Assembly: GCA_905193145.1 (NCBI GenBank)
Contig: CAJJNP010000153.1
Span: forward strand, 1-8,113
Source of the DNA: an uncultured Odoribacter sp.
GTDB lineage: Bacteria; Bacteroidota; Bacteroidia; Bacteroidales; Marinifilaceae
Length of the DNA: 8,113 bases
Direction of reading: 5' to 3'
Shown here: in pieces, positions 1 to 8,113 of the stretch
Numbering within the stretch: position 1 is the first letter of the stretch
Layout of the letters: every line of letters starts with the position of its first letter
Translations under genes and position numbers: made by a program
The notes under the pieces: model-generated
Seen by the model: only the letters and a program-made list of their open reading frames with translations
What the model was told of the DNA's origin: nothing
Database searches by the model: none

Positions 1-6
1 TTTTAT

Positions 7-14
7 TACCTTTG
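7..14 (+). promoter_or_regulatory. Bacteroidota -7 promoter element for the MFS gene
   Basis: TACCTTTG matches the Bacteroidota -7 consensus TAnnTTTG exactly. The matching -33 TTTG would lie about 20 bp upstream, outside the window, so only half of the promoter can be seen. Transcription would start at about 18-22, leaving a very short leader of some 15-19 nt before the proposed TTG start at 37. The exact match and its position support the call; the missing -33 element limits it. Confidence 0.6.
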
Positions 15-36
15 CAAACGCTAAATTAAAGTAGCA

Positions 37-1197
37 TTGAACACACTTCAAAAAAATATTAATGCACTCTATCTCATCAAGGTATCCAAATGGTTTACCT
101 TGATTATGCCGATTATTGTCCTGTTTTATGAGGATAACGGTTTGGGATTAAAAGAGATTTTTATTATAAAAAGCGTTTATTCCATCGTATCGGTGTCATT
201 AGACATTCCGACAGGCTACCTGGCTGACGCTTGGGGGAGAAAAAAATGCCTGCTGACCGGTTGTCTGATTGCTTTCGGCGGCTTTGTCACCTACTCTTTT
301 TCATATACGTTTGGAGCTTTTTTATTGGCAGAAGTGTTGCTTGGAATCGGGCAAAGCCTTGTGTCTGGTGCAGACTCGGCCTTGCTTTATGACACCATGC
401 TCCACTACAATCGGGAAAGCGAATATTTAAAATATGAAGGGAAGGTGACCATGGTTGGAAATTTCTCAGAGGCCTTCGCCGGTATATTCGGCGGTCTATT
501 GGCAGCTGCTTCTCTCCGACTGCCTTTCTATTTTCAGACAGGAATTGCATTTATCGGTATTCCGGCAGCCTTGGCATTGAAAGAATTTAATGCACAAGTG
601 CATATTGTCAATCCGGTGAAAAACATCCTGCATATCCTGCATTATTCATTGGTGGAGAACAAAAGCCTACGATACGACATCCTGTTTTCCGGTATCATCG
701 GGGCCTCTACCCTCACAATGGCCTGGTTTGTACAACCGGTGCTGATGAGCATCGAGCTGCCGACCAGCCTGTTCGGCATCGTATGGACCGTACTGAATTT
801 AGTGGTAGGCATCGCAGCTCTGTACTCTGATGCTTTAAGTGCCCGCCTGGGAGAAAACAAAACATATACGTTGATATTGGTGTTTATTACCGGCGGCTAT
901 ATCGCAACCTCATTAAATCTTACTTATGCAGCTTTGGGTATCCTGTTTTTATTTTACATCGTGCGCGGATTTGCCACTCCTATATTAAAAGGATATATCA
1001 ACCGCCAGACCTTTTCGGAAATGCGGGCAACAGTACTCTCAATCAGAAATTTCATCATCCGGTTGATATTTGCAGTCATGGCTCCTTTCATTGGCTGGCT
1101 GAATGACTGTTTTTCCCTGGCTTTTGCGCTTCAGATTACAGCCTTGATTATCTTTGTGCCCGGATTGATTTTCCTGATACTGCAATGGCGGAAATGA
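37..1197 (+). CDS. MFS-family transporter, substrate unknown
   Basis: This is a 386-residue, strongly hydrophobic inner-membrane protein with the size and pattern of a 12-helix major facilitator. Residues 60-70 (GYLADAWGRKK) are the MFS motif A loop between helices 2 and 3. Residues 111-121 (GADSALLYDTM) and 329-342 (a conserved Arg-Ala-Thr-x-Leu-Ser-Ile stretch) resemble segments common in uncharacterised MFS_1 proteins. The start is unusual: the frame has a stop at 22-24 and no ATG before codon 24 (106-108), so the N-terminus most likely begins at TTG 37-39; starting at 106 would cut into the first helix. It has its own promoter, is separated from the thi operon by another promoter, and is not preceded by a TPP riboswitch. 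Its closeness to thi genes is therefore weak evidence for a thiamine-related substrate. The family is clear; the function is not. Confidence 0.9.
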   Translation: MNTLQKNINALYLIKVSKWFTLIMPIIVLFYEDNGLGLKEIFIIKSVYSIVSVSLDIPTGYLADAWGRKKCLLTGCLIAFGGFVTYSFSYTFGAFLLAEVLLGIGQSLVSGADSALLYDTMLHYNRESEYLKYEGKVTMVGNFSEAFAGIFGGLLAAASLRLPFYFQTGIAFIGIPAALALKEFNAQVHIVNPVKNILHILHYSLVENKSLRYDILFSGIIGASTLTMAWFVQPVLMSIELPTSLFGIVWTVLNLVVGIAALYSDALSARLGENKTYTLILVFITGGYIATSLNLTYAALGILFLFYIVRGFATPILKGYINRQTFSEMRATVLSIRNFIIRLIFAVMAPFIGWLNDCFSLAFALQITALIIFVPGLIFLILQWRK

Positions 1198-1224
1198 GAA
1201 CCTTTGCACTAGAACATTTTTTCA

Positions 1225-1256
1225 CTTGGAATATTCAACATTTTTGTTTATCTTTG
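1225..1256 (+). promoter_or_regulatory. Bacteroidota promoter of the thi operon
   Basis: CTTG at 1225-1228 serves as the -33 element (consensus TTTG) and TATCTTTG at 1249-1256 is an exact match to the -7 consensus TAnnTTTG. The spacer is 20 bp, within the usual 19-21. Transcription should start near 1260-1264, just ahead of the TPP aptamer, which is where a riboswitch leader should begin. It is the only good promoter seen between the MFS stop and thiS, so it probably drives all six thi genes. Confidence 0.8.
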
Positions 1257-1270
1257 TTACGGATTTAATC

Positions 1271-1345
1271 AAAAGGGGTGCCTTAAGACTACGGGCTGAG
1301 ATCATACCCTAGAACCTGATCCGGGTAATGCCGGCGTAGGGAGAA
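1271..1345 (+). ncRNA. TPP riboswitch aptamer (THI-box)
   Basis: The conserved blocks of the thiamine pyrophosphate aptamer appear in order: GGGGTGC (1275-1281), the pyrimidine-sensing CTGAGA (1296-1301), ACCC (1306-1309), GAACCTGAT (1312-1320), GGGTAATGCCGGCGTAGGGA (1323-1342). P2 can form from GGGT (1276-1279) with ACCC (1306-1309). P3 is very short, GCC (1280-1282) with GGC (1294-1296). P5 forms from CCGG (1321-1324) with CCGG (1331-1334), a compensated version of the common CTGG/CCAG pair. P4 pairs CCT (1315-1317) with AGG (1338-1340). The closing P1 stem is not obvious next to these blocks. In this class TPP binding lowers expression of the downstream genes. Confidence 0.97.
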
Positions 1346-1415
1346 AAGAGTAATCATTCCGACATACCGTCATCTATACATGCTCTCCTTGGATAATCCA
1401 TAAACTAAACAAGGA
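1337..1415 (+). promoter_or_regulatory. Riboswitch expression platform, SD-sequestering type
   Basis: Two mutually exclusive helices are visible. UCCUUG (1386-1391) is the exact complement of CAAGGA (1410-1415), which contains the thiS Shine-Dalgarno sequence; forming it would block translation. The same anti-SD segment, UCUCCUUG (1384-1391), can instead pair over 8 contiguous positions (two G-U) with UAGGGAGA (1337-1344), the 3' edge of the aptamer, including the P4 strand at 1338-1340. The model: bound TPP holds 1337-1341 in the aptamer, which frees the anti-SD to hide the ribosome site. No U-tract follows either helix, so translational rather than transcriptional control is inferred. Pairings are seen in the sequence; the switching is inferred. 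Confidence 0.7.
1411..1415 (+). promoter_or_regulatory. Shine-Dalgarno site of thiS
   Basis: AAGGA lies 6 nt upstream of the ATG at 1422. It is the only clear Shine-Dalgarno sequence in the operon, whose other genes follow the usual Bacteroidota pattern of A/T-rich leaders without one. Its presence makes sense as the target of the anti-SD segment at 1386-1391. Confidence 0.75.
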
Positions 1416-1421
1416 AAAATC

Positions 1422-3427
<2,006 letters not shown>

Positions 3428-3438
3428 AGTAACTTGAT

Positions 3439-5406
3439 ATGAAGGTTATTGTCATTACATCTCCCGAAAAAGTAAAAGACGAAACGGTAGTCTGTAATCT
3501 TCTGTTCGCCCAAGGATTGGAAATACTGCACCTGCGCAAACCAGGTGCAGATATTTTCACCTATGAGAATTTTATACAACAGATCGAATCACGCTACCGC
3601 AATAGAATCGTTGTGCATGACCATTACGAATTGGCAAAGCAATATCACTTACGGGGAATTCACCTGAAGTCAGGGCAAGCTACTCGCTATGGAAAGTATT
3701 CTAACATGAAAGTCAGTATTTCGTGCCATAGTGTCGAAGAGATAAAGACATTGCCCTTCCGTGCAGAATACTGCTTTCTGAGTCCGATATTTGACAGTAT
3801 TTCCAAACAAGGTTACCAAAGCCATTTTGAAGAACTGCCGGATTTGTCAGAAATCAATATCCCTATTATAGCACTCGGCGGTATTACTCCAGAAAAAAGA
3901 GATTTATGTCGAGAAGCCGGTTTTAGCGGTATCGCTGCCTTAGGTTATATTTGGGAATATCCGGAAGAAGCAACCCGCCGCTTTACACGGCTGAACACAC
4001 CATTCGTTTTAAGCATTGCCGGTTTCGACCCTTCATCAGGGGCCGGTGTAACAGCCGACTTAAAGACGTTTGAAGCTAATGAATGCTACGGAATGGGCGT
4101 TTGTACTGCTGTCACCTTTCAAAACGAGGATACCTATAGTGGTACACACTGGATGACTCTGGCAGAAATTATTCGCCAATGTGAATTGTTATTCCAACAT
4201 CACCGACCAGAATTTGTCAAAATCGGTTTGATACAAGATCTTGATGTGCTACAGCATCTTGTCATTTGGCTCAAAAAACAAATTCCTGATGTAAAAATAG
4301 TCTGGGATCCTATTTTAAAAGCCAGTGCCGGCCATGTATTTCACCAAAATCTACAAGAGCATTTGCAAAAAGTATTGAATGACATTTTTTTGATAACTCC
4401 CAATACCGAAGAATTACATCATCTTTTTGGAGATAACGTAAATACAGAAATGTTGCAACAAATTGCAACGAATAACAATGTCAACATTCTTTGGAAAGGT
4501 GGGCATAATTCTGGAGCAATCACAACAGACCAATTGATTACACCGGATGCAATCTATTGCCACTCTCTACAAAAAAGCAGGTATACCAAACACGGCACCG
4601 GATGTATTCTCTCATCTGCACTGCTCGCACACCTTGCCAAAGGAGAATCTCTTGAACAAGCAAGCAGTGAAGCACAGCTTTATGTATCGCAGGTTATTGA
4701 TAGCAATGACAGTCTATTAGGTTATCATACACTTCATAAAATGAATACAATATCACGCCCCACTTCATGTGAGTTATCAGTACAATATATCACTGCTCCC
4801 AAAGATGGTATGTCTCTTTGCGAACAAGTGGAAGCCGTATGCCGCGGAGGCATGCGCTGGGTGCAACTCCGTATGAAAGGAGCCTCTACAGAGGAATTCC
4901 TACAGACAGGAAAAATTGTGAAAGAAATCTGCCACAAGTATAATGCTTTATTCATTATCAATGATAATGTAGAAGTGGCGCGACAATTGGATGCAGACGG
5001 CATACACCTCGGGAAAGAAGATATGAATCCTTTGCAGGCAAGAGTTATACTTGGTGAAAACAAAATCGTTGGAGCTACCTGCAATACCTGGGAAGACATT
5101 ATGTTGCGCCAAGAACAACGAGTGGACTACATCGGTCTGGGCCCCTATACTTTTACAACTACCAAAGAACGCCTCAGTCCGGTATTAGGTTTGGAAGGCT
5201 ATCAACGACTTGTAAAACAGATGCAGGAAAATGATATTGACATCCCCGTTTTCGCTATTGGAGGAATAACCGAACGTGATATTCCTTCCTTAATGAAAAC
5301 AGGAATCCAAGGGATAGCCCTATCCGGCTTAATTAAAAACAGTAATAATCTAACTATCAGAACAAAATATATTATATCATTAATTAATACTTCAAATAAA
5401 GAATAA
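3439..5406 (+). CDS. ThiE/TenI-like + ThiD + ThiE trifunctional-type fusion
   Basis: A 655-residue protein with three domains. Residues 1-182 are a ThiE/TenI-like barrel (HLRKPG 31-36, GIHL 73-76, SPIFDSISK 115-123, ALGGI 145-149). Residues 189-430 are ThiD, which phosphorylates HMP and HMP-P: AGFDPSSGAG (194-203), DP (290-291), TPNTEE (320-325), KGGH (353-356) and the HGTGC anion hole (385-389). Residues 447-650 are a canonical ThiE, joining HMP-PP and thiazole phosphate: QLRMK (476-480), IIND (506-509), DGIHLGKED (520-528), GPYTFTTTK (568-576), AIGGI (606-610). The C-terminal domain keeps the Mg/pyrophosphate-binding Asn508, Asp509, Asp528 and Lys576, so it should be the active thiamine-phosphate synthase. 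The N-terminal copy lacks several of these and is probably TenI-like or structural. The frame is open throughout, so this is a true fusion on sequence evidence. The operon has no other thiD or thiE. Confidence 0.95.
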   Translation: MKVIVITSPEKVKDETVVCNLLFAQGLEILHLRKPGADIFTYENFIQQIESRYRNRIVVHDHYELAKQYHLRGIHLKSGQATRYGKYSNMKVSISCHSVEEIKTLPFRAEYCFLSPIFDSISKQGYQSHFEELPDLSEINIPIIALGGITPEKRDLCREAGFSGIAALGYIWEYPEEATRRFTRLNTPFVLSIAGFDPSSGAGVTADLKTFEANECYGMGVCTAVTFQNEDTYSGTHWMTLAEIIRQCELLFQHHRPEFVKIGLIQDLDVLQHLVIWLKKQIPDVKIVWDPILKASAGHVFHQNLQEHLQKVLNDIFLITPNTEELHHLFGDNVNTEMLQQIATNNNVNILWKGGHNSGAITTDQLITPDAIYCHSLQKSRYTKHGTGCILSSALLAHLAKGESLEQASSEAQLYVSQVIDSNDSLLGYHTLHKMNTISRPTSCELSVQYITAPKDGMSLCEQVEAVCRGGMRWVQLRMKGASTEEFLQTGKIVKEICHKYNALFIINDNVEVARQLDADGIHLGKEDMNPLQARVILGENKIVGATCNTWEDIMLRQEQRVDYIGLGPYTFTTTKERLSPVLGLEGYQRLVKQMQENDIDIPVFAIGGITERDIPSLMKTGIQGIALSGLIKNSNNLTIRTKYIISLINTSNKE

Positions 5407-5424
5407 CTCAAAAAATCAATTCAT

Positions 5425-6192
5425 ATGAAACCTTTAAAAATAGCAGACAAGACTTTCACCTCACGCCTTTTTACAGGTACAGGCAAATTCGCTTCTAATG
5501 AAAAAATGCAAGAAGCTATCGCAGCATCTGGCAGCCAAATGGTGACTGTCGCCATGAAACGTATCCGCACCGAAGATAAGAATGATGATATGCTACATCA
5601 TATTTTACAACCGGGCATTCAGTTGCTCCCCAATACATCCGGTGTTCGCGATGCAAAAGAAGCTATTTTTGCCGCACAGTTAGCACGAGAAGCTTTCGGA
5701 ACTAACTGGCTGAAACTTGAAATACATCCTGATCCCCGCTATTTGCTGCCAGATCCAATAGAGACCTTGAAAGCTACAGAAGAATTGGCTAAAATGGGCT
5801 TCATCGTACTTCCCTATTGCCAAGCAGATCCGGTGTTGTGCAAGCGCTTGGAAAACGCAGGAGCAGCCACAGTGATGCCTTTAGGAGCCCCTATCGGTAC
5901 AAACCAAGGATTGCAAACTCGAGAATTCCTTCGCATCATTATTGAACAGAGCAATATACCCGTTGTCGTTGACGCAGGAATCGGTGCACCTAGTCATGCA
6001 GCAGAAGCAATGGAAATGGGCGCAGACGCCGTGTTGGTTAACACAGCAATAGCCGTCGCAGACAATCCCATCGAAATGGCAAAAGCTTTCAAGATTGCCG
6101 TTGAAGCAGGTCGCATGGCTTATGAAGCCGGATTAGCAGGCAGAAGCTATACAGCTGAAGCTAGTAGCCCATTGACTGCATTTTTAGGATAA
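5425..6192 (+). CDS. thiG: Thiazole synthase ThiG
   Basis: ThiG condenses 1-deoxy-D-xylulose 5-phosphate, dehydroglycine and ThiS-bound sulfur into the thiazole phosphate; it is a cytoplasmic (beta/alpha)8 barrel. The length (255) is typical. RLFTGTGKF (14-22) is the family N-terminal signature. K97 in [10 protein letters not shown] is the lysine that forms the Schiff base with DXP, with E99 two residues on as in B. subtilis ThiG (K96, E98), and D183 in [10 protein letters not shown] matches the conserved aspartate. Phosphate-binding loops are visible at 154-163 ([10 protein letters not shown]) and 203-210 (VLVNTAIA). The C-terminus has the usual SSPLTAFLG ending. It begins 18 nt after the fusion gene without a Shine-Dalgarno sequence, so it is probably translated from the shared operon mRNA. 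Intact. Confidence 0.98.
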   Translation: MKPLKIADKTFTSRLFTGTGKFASNEKMQEAIAASGSQMVTVAMKRIRTEDKNDDMLHHILQPGIQLLPNTSGVRDAKEAIFAAQLAREAFGTNWLKLEIHPDPRYLLPDPIETLKATEELAKMGFIVLPYCQADPVLCKRLENAGAATVMPLGAPIGTNQGLQTREFLRIIIEQSNIPVVVDAGIGAPSHAAEAMEMGADAVLVNTAIAVADNPIEMAKAFKIAVEAGRMAYEAGLAGRSYTAEASSPLTAFLG

Positions 6193-6221
6193 ACGATAAA
6201 AATTGAAAGAGAAATTACAAT

Positions 6222-7328
6222 ATGTTTTCAGAAGAATTAGACCAGTATTCCTGGGAAGATACAACCAAGCAAATCTATTCAAAGACTGCTGCAGACGTTG
6301 AAATCGCCTTAGGAAAAAGCCATCCGGATATAGATGACTTCATGGCACTCGTATCGCCAGCTGCCGCCAAATATCTTGAACCAATGGCAGCTTTGAGTCA
6401 AAAATACACTTTACAACGCTTCGGAAAAACGATGTCGTTGTATATTCCACTCTATATTACCAACTCATGCACCAACTTCTGTGTGTACTGTGGTTTTAAT
6501 CACGATAATCCTTTTCAACGCACAATTCTAAACGAAGAAGAAATCGTGAATGAACTTCACGCTATCAAAAAACTGGGTAATTTTGAAAATCTTTTGATAG
6601 TTACAGGAGAAAATCCAAGGGATGCCGGAGTAGATTACCTAGAAAGAGCGTTGCAATTAGCACATCCTTTATTTGCTAATCTTACAATTGAAGTGATGCC
6701 GCTTAAAGCAGAAGAATATGAACGTCTTACCCATGCAGGATTACATGGTGTAGTATGTTTTCAGGAGACTTATAACCGAGCCCGCTACAACGTATATCAC
6801 CCCAAGGGAATGAAGTCTAAATTTGAATGGCGGCTAAATGGATTTGACCGTATGGGGCAAGCCAATGTACACAAGATAGGTATGGGTGTTTTAATCGGTC
6901 TTGAAGATTGGCGTACAGACGTAACGATGATGGCTCGTCATTTACGTTATCTGCAGCGTACTTATTGGCAAACCAAATATAGCGTGAATTTTCCACGTAT
7001 GCGTCCATCTGAAGGCCATTTTCAGCCCAATGTTGTCTTAGAAGACCGCGAACTTGCGCAATTAATTTTTGCCTTCCGTATCTTTGACCATGATGTAGAT
7101 ATTTCAATTTCAACTCGCGAAAGTTCTAATTTCCGAGACAATATCTTGCCTCTGGGAGTAACTTCTATGAGTGCCGGTTCAAAAACAGAGCCCGGAGGTT
7201 ACTGCACACATCCACAAGCATTGGAACAATTCCATATCAGCGACGAACGAACCCCGACAGAAGTGGCTGCAGCCATCCAAGCAAGAGGTTATGAACCTGT
7301 ATGGAAAGACTGGGACAATTGGCTATAA
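6222..7328 (+). CDS. thiH: 2-iminoacetate synthase ThiH
   Basis: ThiH is a radical-SAM tyrosine lyase that cleaves L-tyrosine to p-cresol and dehydroglycine (2-iminoacetate), which ThiG uses. The [4Fe-4S]/SAM motif CX3CX2C is present as C83, C87 and C90 (SCTNFCVYCGF), almost the same positions as in E. coli ThiH (C85, C89, C92). The length of 368 and family segments such as GENPRDAGVDYL (129-140), the VCFQETYNR stretch near 179-187 and GVLIGLEDWR (about 222-231) agree. Use of ThiH instead of the O2-dependent glycine oxidase ThiO suits an anaerobe. It follows thiG by 29 nt and precedes thiF by 20 nt. The leader before the ATG is purine-rich but has no strong Shine-Dalgarno sequence. Intact. 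Confidence 0.97.
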   Translation: MFSEELDQYSWEDTTKQIYSKTAADVEIALGKSHPDIDDFMALVSPAAAKYLEPMAALSQKYTLQRFGKTMSLYIPLYITNSCTNFCVYCGFNHDNPFQRTILNEEEIVNELHAIKKLGNFENLLIVTGENPRDAGVDYLERALQLAHPLFANLTIEVMPLKAEEYERLTHAGLHGVVCFQETYNRARYNVYHPKGMKSKFEWRLNGFDRMGQANVHKIGMGVLIGLEDWRTDVTMMARHLRYLQRTYWQTKYSVNFPRMRPSEGHFQPNVVLEDRELAQLIFAFRIFDHDVDISISTRESSNFRDNILPLGVTSMSAGSKTEPGGYCTHPQALEQFHISDERTPTEVAAAIQARGYEPVWKDWDNWL

Positions 7329-7348
7329 TTTCAAACAATAAACCTAAT

Positions 7349-8092
7349 ATGGAACATCTAGCGAGTGAACGATATACACGCCATACCATTTTAAAAGAAG
7401 TTGGAGAAAAAGGCCAAGAAATCATTTGTAATGCTAAAGTATTAGTAGTGGGCGCCGGAGGATTAGGTTCTCCGGCCCTATTATATTTATGTGCAGCAGG
7501 AGTAGGAACTATCGGAATATTGGATGATGATATTGTATCAGAAAGCAATCTCCAACGACAGATATTGTATGACTCTAATTCCGTTGGTCAACCAAAAGTT
7601 GAAGTTGCATCTCGTAAATTACAAGCACTGAATCCAATGTGTGAGATTTTCGCCATGCAAAAACGCCTGACGGCATCCAATGCAGATGATATTATAGCCA
7701 ATTATGACGTGGTGGTAGATGCAACAGATAATTTACTTTCCCGCTATACCATTAATGATGCTTGTATCCATACCGGAAAGCCATTTGTGTATGGTAGTAT
7801 CTGCGAATTTGAAGGTCAAGTATCTGTTTTCAATTACAAAGAAGGCCCAAATTACCGTGATTTGTACCCTTATCATAAAGATGTTGCAGACTTCAGACAA
7901 CCCTTAGGTGTAATTGGAGCCTTGCCCGGCGTTATTGGCTCCATACAAGCTTCTGAAACGATTAAAATCATTTTGGATAGACAAGATACCTTAAGTGGAA
8001 AACTATTGCTTATAGATCTTTTGAAAGGCACTTTTCATACATTTAAAATAAACAAAAATAAAGATGAAATTAGAAAAAGCGGAGATGAATAG
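7349..8092 (+). CDS. thiF: ThiF/MoeB/HesA-type adenylyltransferase, probably ThiF
   Basis: This E1-like enzyme should adenylate the C-terminal Gly-Gly of ThiS before sulfur transfer. I chose ATG 7349 (247 residues, MEHLASERYTRHTI...) over an in-frame ATG at 7301, because it matches the family N-terminus and length and does not overlap thiH. The ATP site is intact: GAGGLG (35-40), D59-D61, SNLQRQ (66-71, with R70), K83 and DATDN (124-128). The crossover region differs from E. coli ThiF: the zinc CxxC is replaced by N168 and D171 (NYRDLYP), R183 stands where C184 would align, and the C-terminal CxxC pair is absent. Its remaining cysteines (27, 48, 98, 139, 152) do not form CxxC pairs. MoeB is the main alternative, but the operon position next to ThiS, ThiG and ThiH favours ThiF. 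The stop codon lies in the terminator loop. Confidence 0.9.
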   Translation: MEHLASERYTRHTILKEVGEKGQEIICNAKVLVVGAGGLGSPALLYLCAAGVGTIGILDDDIVSESNLQRQILYDSNSVGQPKVEVASRKLQALNPMCEIFAMQKRLTASNADDIIANYDVVVDATDNLLSRYTINDACIHTGKPFVYGSICEFEGQVSVFNYKEGPNYRDLYPYHKDVADFRQPLGVIGALPGVIGSIQASETIKIILDRQDTLSGKLLLIDLLKGTFHTFKINKNKDEIRKSGDE

Positions 8093-8105
8093 CTCTCCGC
8101 TTTTT
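8074..8105 (+). terminator. Rho-independent terminator of the thi operon
   Basis: GCGGAGA (8079-8085) and TCTCCGC (8094-8100) form a 7-bp GC-rich stem around an 8-nt loop, followed by TTTTT (8101-8105). A run of five A before the stem (8074-8078) extends it to 12 bp and means it could also work on the opposite strand. The thiF stop TAG (8090-8092) is in the loop, so the last codons of thiF encode the left arm. It closes the operon. Confidence 0.93.
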
Positions 8106-8113
8106 ACTTGTTC

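Noticed and set aside
37..1197. MFS gene as a thiamine or precursor transporter
   Set aside because: It has its own promoter, lies upstream of the TPP riboswitch and carries no thiamine-specific hallmark I can see; proximity alone is not enough.
1198..1224. Terminator after the MFS gene
   Set aside because: There is a T-run at 1217-1222 but no stable stem in front of it, so the end of this transcript cannot be placed.
1384..1415. Riboswitch-controlled intrinsic terminator
   Set aside because: The hairpin is A/T-rich, has only 6 bp and is not followed by a T-tract; hiding the ribosome site fits better.
3984..4020. Frameshift or assembly joint between the first ThiE-like domain and ThiD
   Set aside because: The frame runs without interruption, the linker is short and plausible, and no stop, start or repeat marks a joint.
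7301..7348. Upstream in-frame ATG for thiF at 7301
   Set aside because: It would overlap the end of thiH by 28 nt and add 16 residues not typical of the family; ATG 7349 gives the standard N-terminus.

Overview
The window is a nearly complete thiamine (vitamin B1) biosynthesis operon from a member of the Bacteroidota, most likely the order Bacteroidales. Three things point there. Two promoter elements match the Bacteroidota -7 consensus TAnnTTTG (TACCTTTG at 7-14 and TATCTTTG at 1249-1256). Most genes lack a clear Shine-Dalgarno sequence. The thiazole branch uses the radical-SAM enzyme ThiH instead of the oxygen-dependent ThiO, which fits an anaerobe. I cannot name the genus from the sequence.

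Layout: 37-1197 encodes an MFS membrane transporter with its own promoter at the window edge; it is not under riboswitch control and nothing ties it to thiamine. The 224-bp gap at 1198-1421 holds a Bacteroidota-type promoter, a TPP riboswitch aptamer and a likely translational expression platform that can hide the thiS ribosome-binding site. Then come six genes on the + strand with gaps of 18-35 nt: thiS (1422-1622), thiC (1658-3412), a three-domain fusion ThiE/TenI-like + ThiD + ThiE (3439-5406), thiG (5425-6192), thiH (6222-7328) and a thiF/moeB-type gene (7349-8092). An intrinsic terminator (8074-8105) closes the operon and overlaps the end of thiF. All six genes look intact.

How they work together: ThiC makes HMP-P from AIR, and the ThiD domain phosphorylates it to HMP-PP. 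ThiF adenylates the C-terminal Gly-Gly of ThiS, which then carries sulfur. ThiH makes dehydroglycine from tyrosine. ThiG joins DXP, dehydroglycine and ThiS sulfur into the thiazole phosphate. The C-terminal ThiE domain joins HMP-PP and thiazole phosphate into thiamine phosphate. The final kinase (ThiL), Dxs and the sulfur-mobilising enzymes are not in the window. TPP made by the pathway should feed back on the riboswitch.

The most unusual points are the fusion protein with two (beta/alpha)8 ThiE-type domains flanking a ThiD kinase, the N-terminal one with degenerate active-site positions; a ThiF lacking the zinc-binding cysteines and the cysteine equivalent to E. coli ThiF C184; and a clear pair of mutually exclusive helices downstream of the TPP aptamer. 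I saw no mobile element, CRISPR array, tRNA or rRNA, and no wholly undescribed system.
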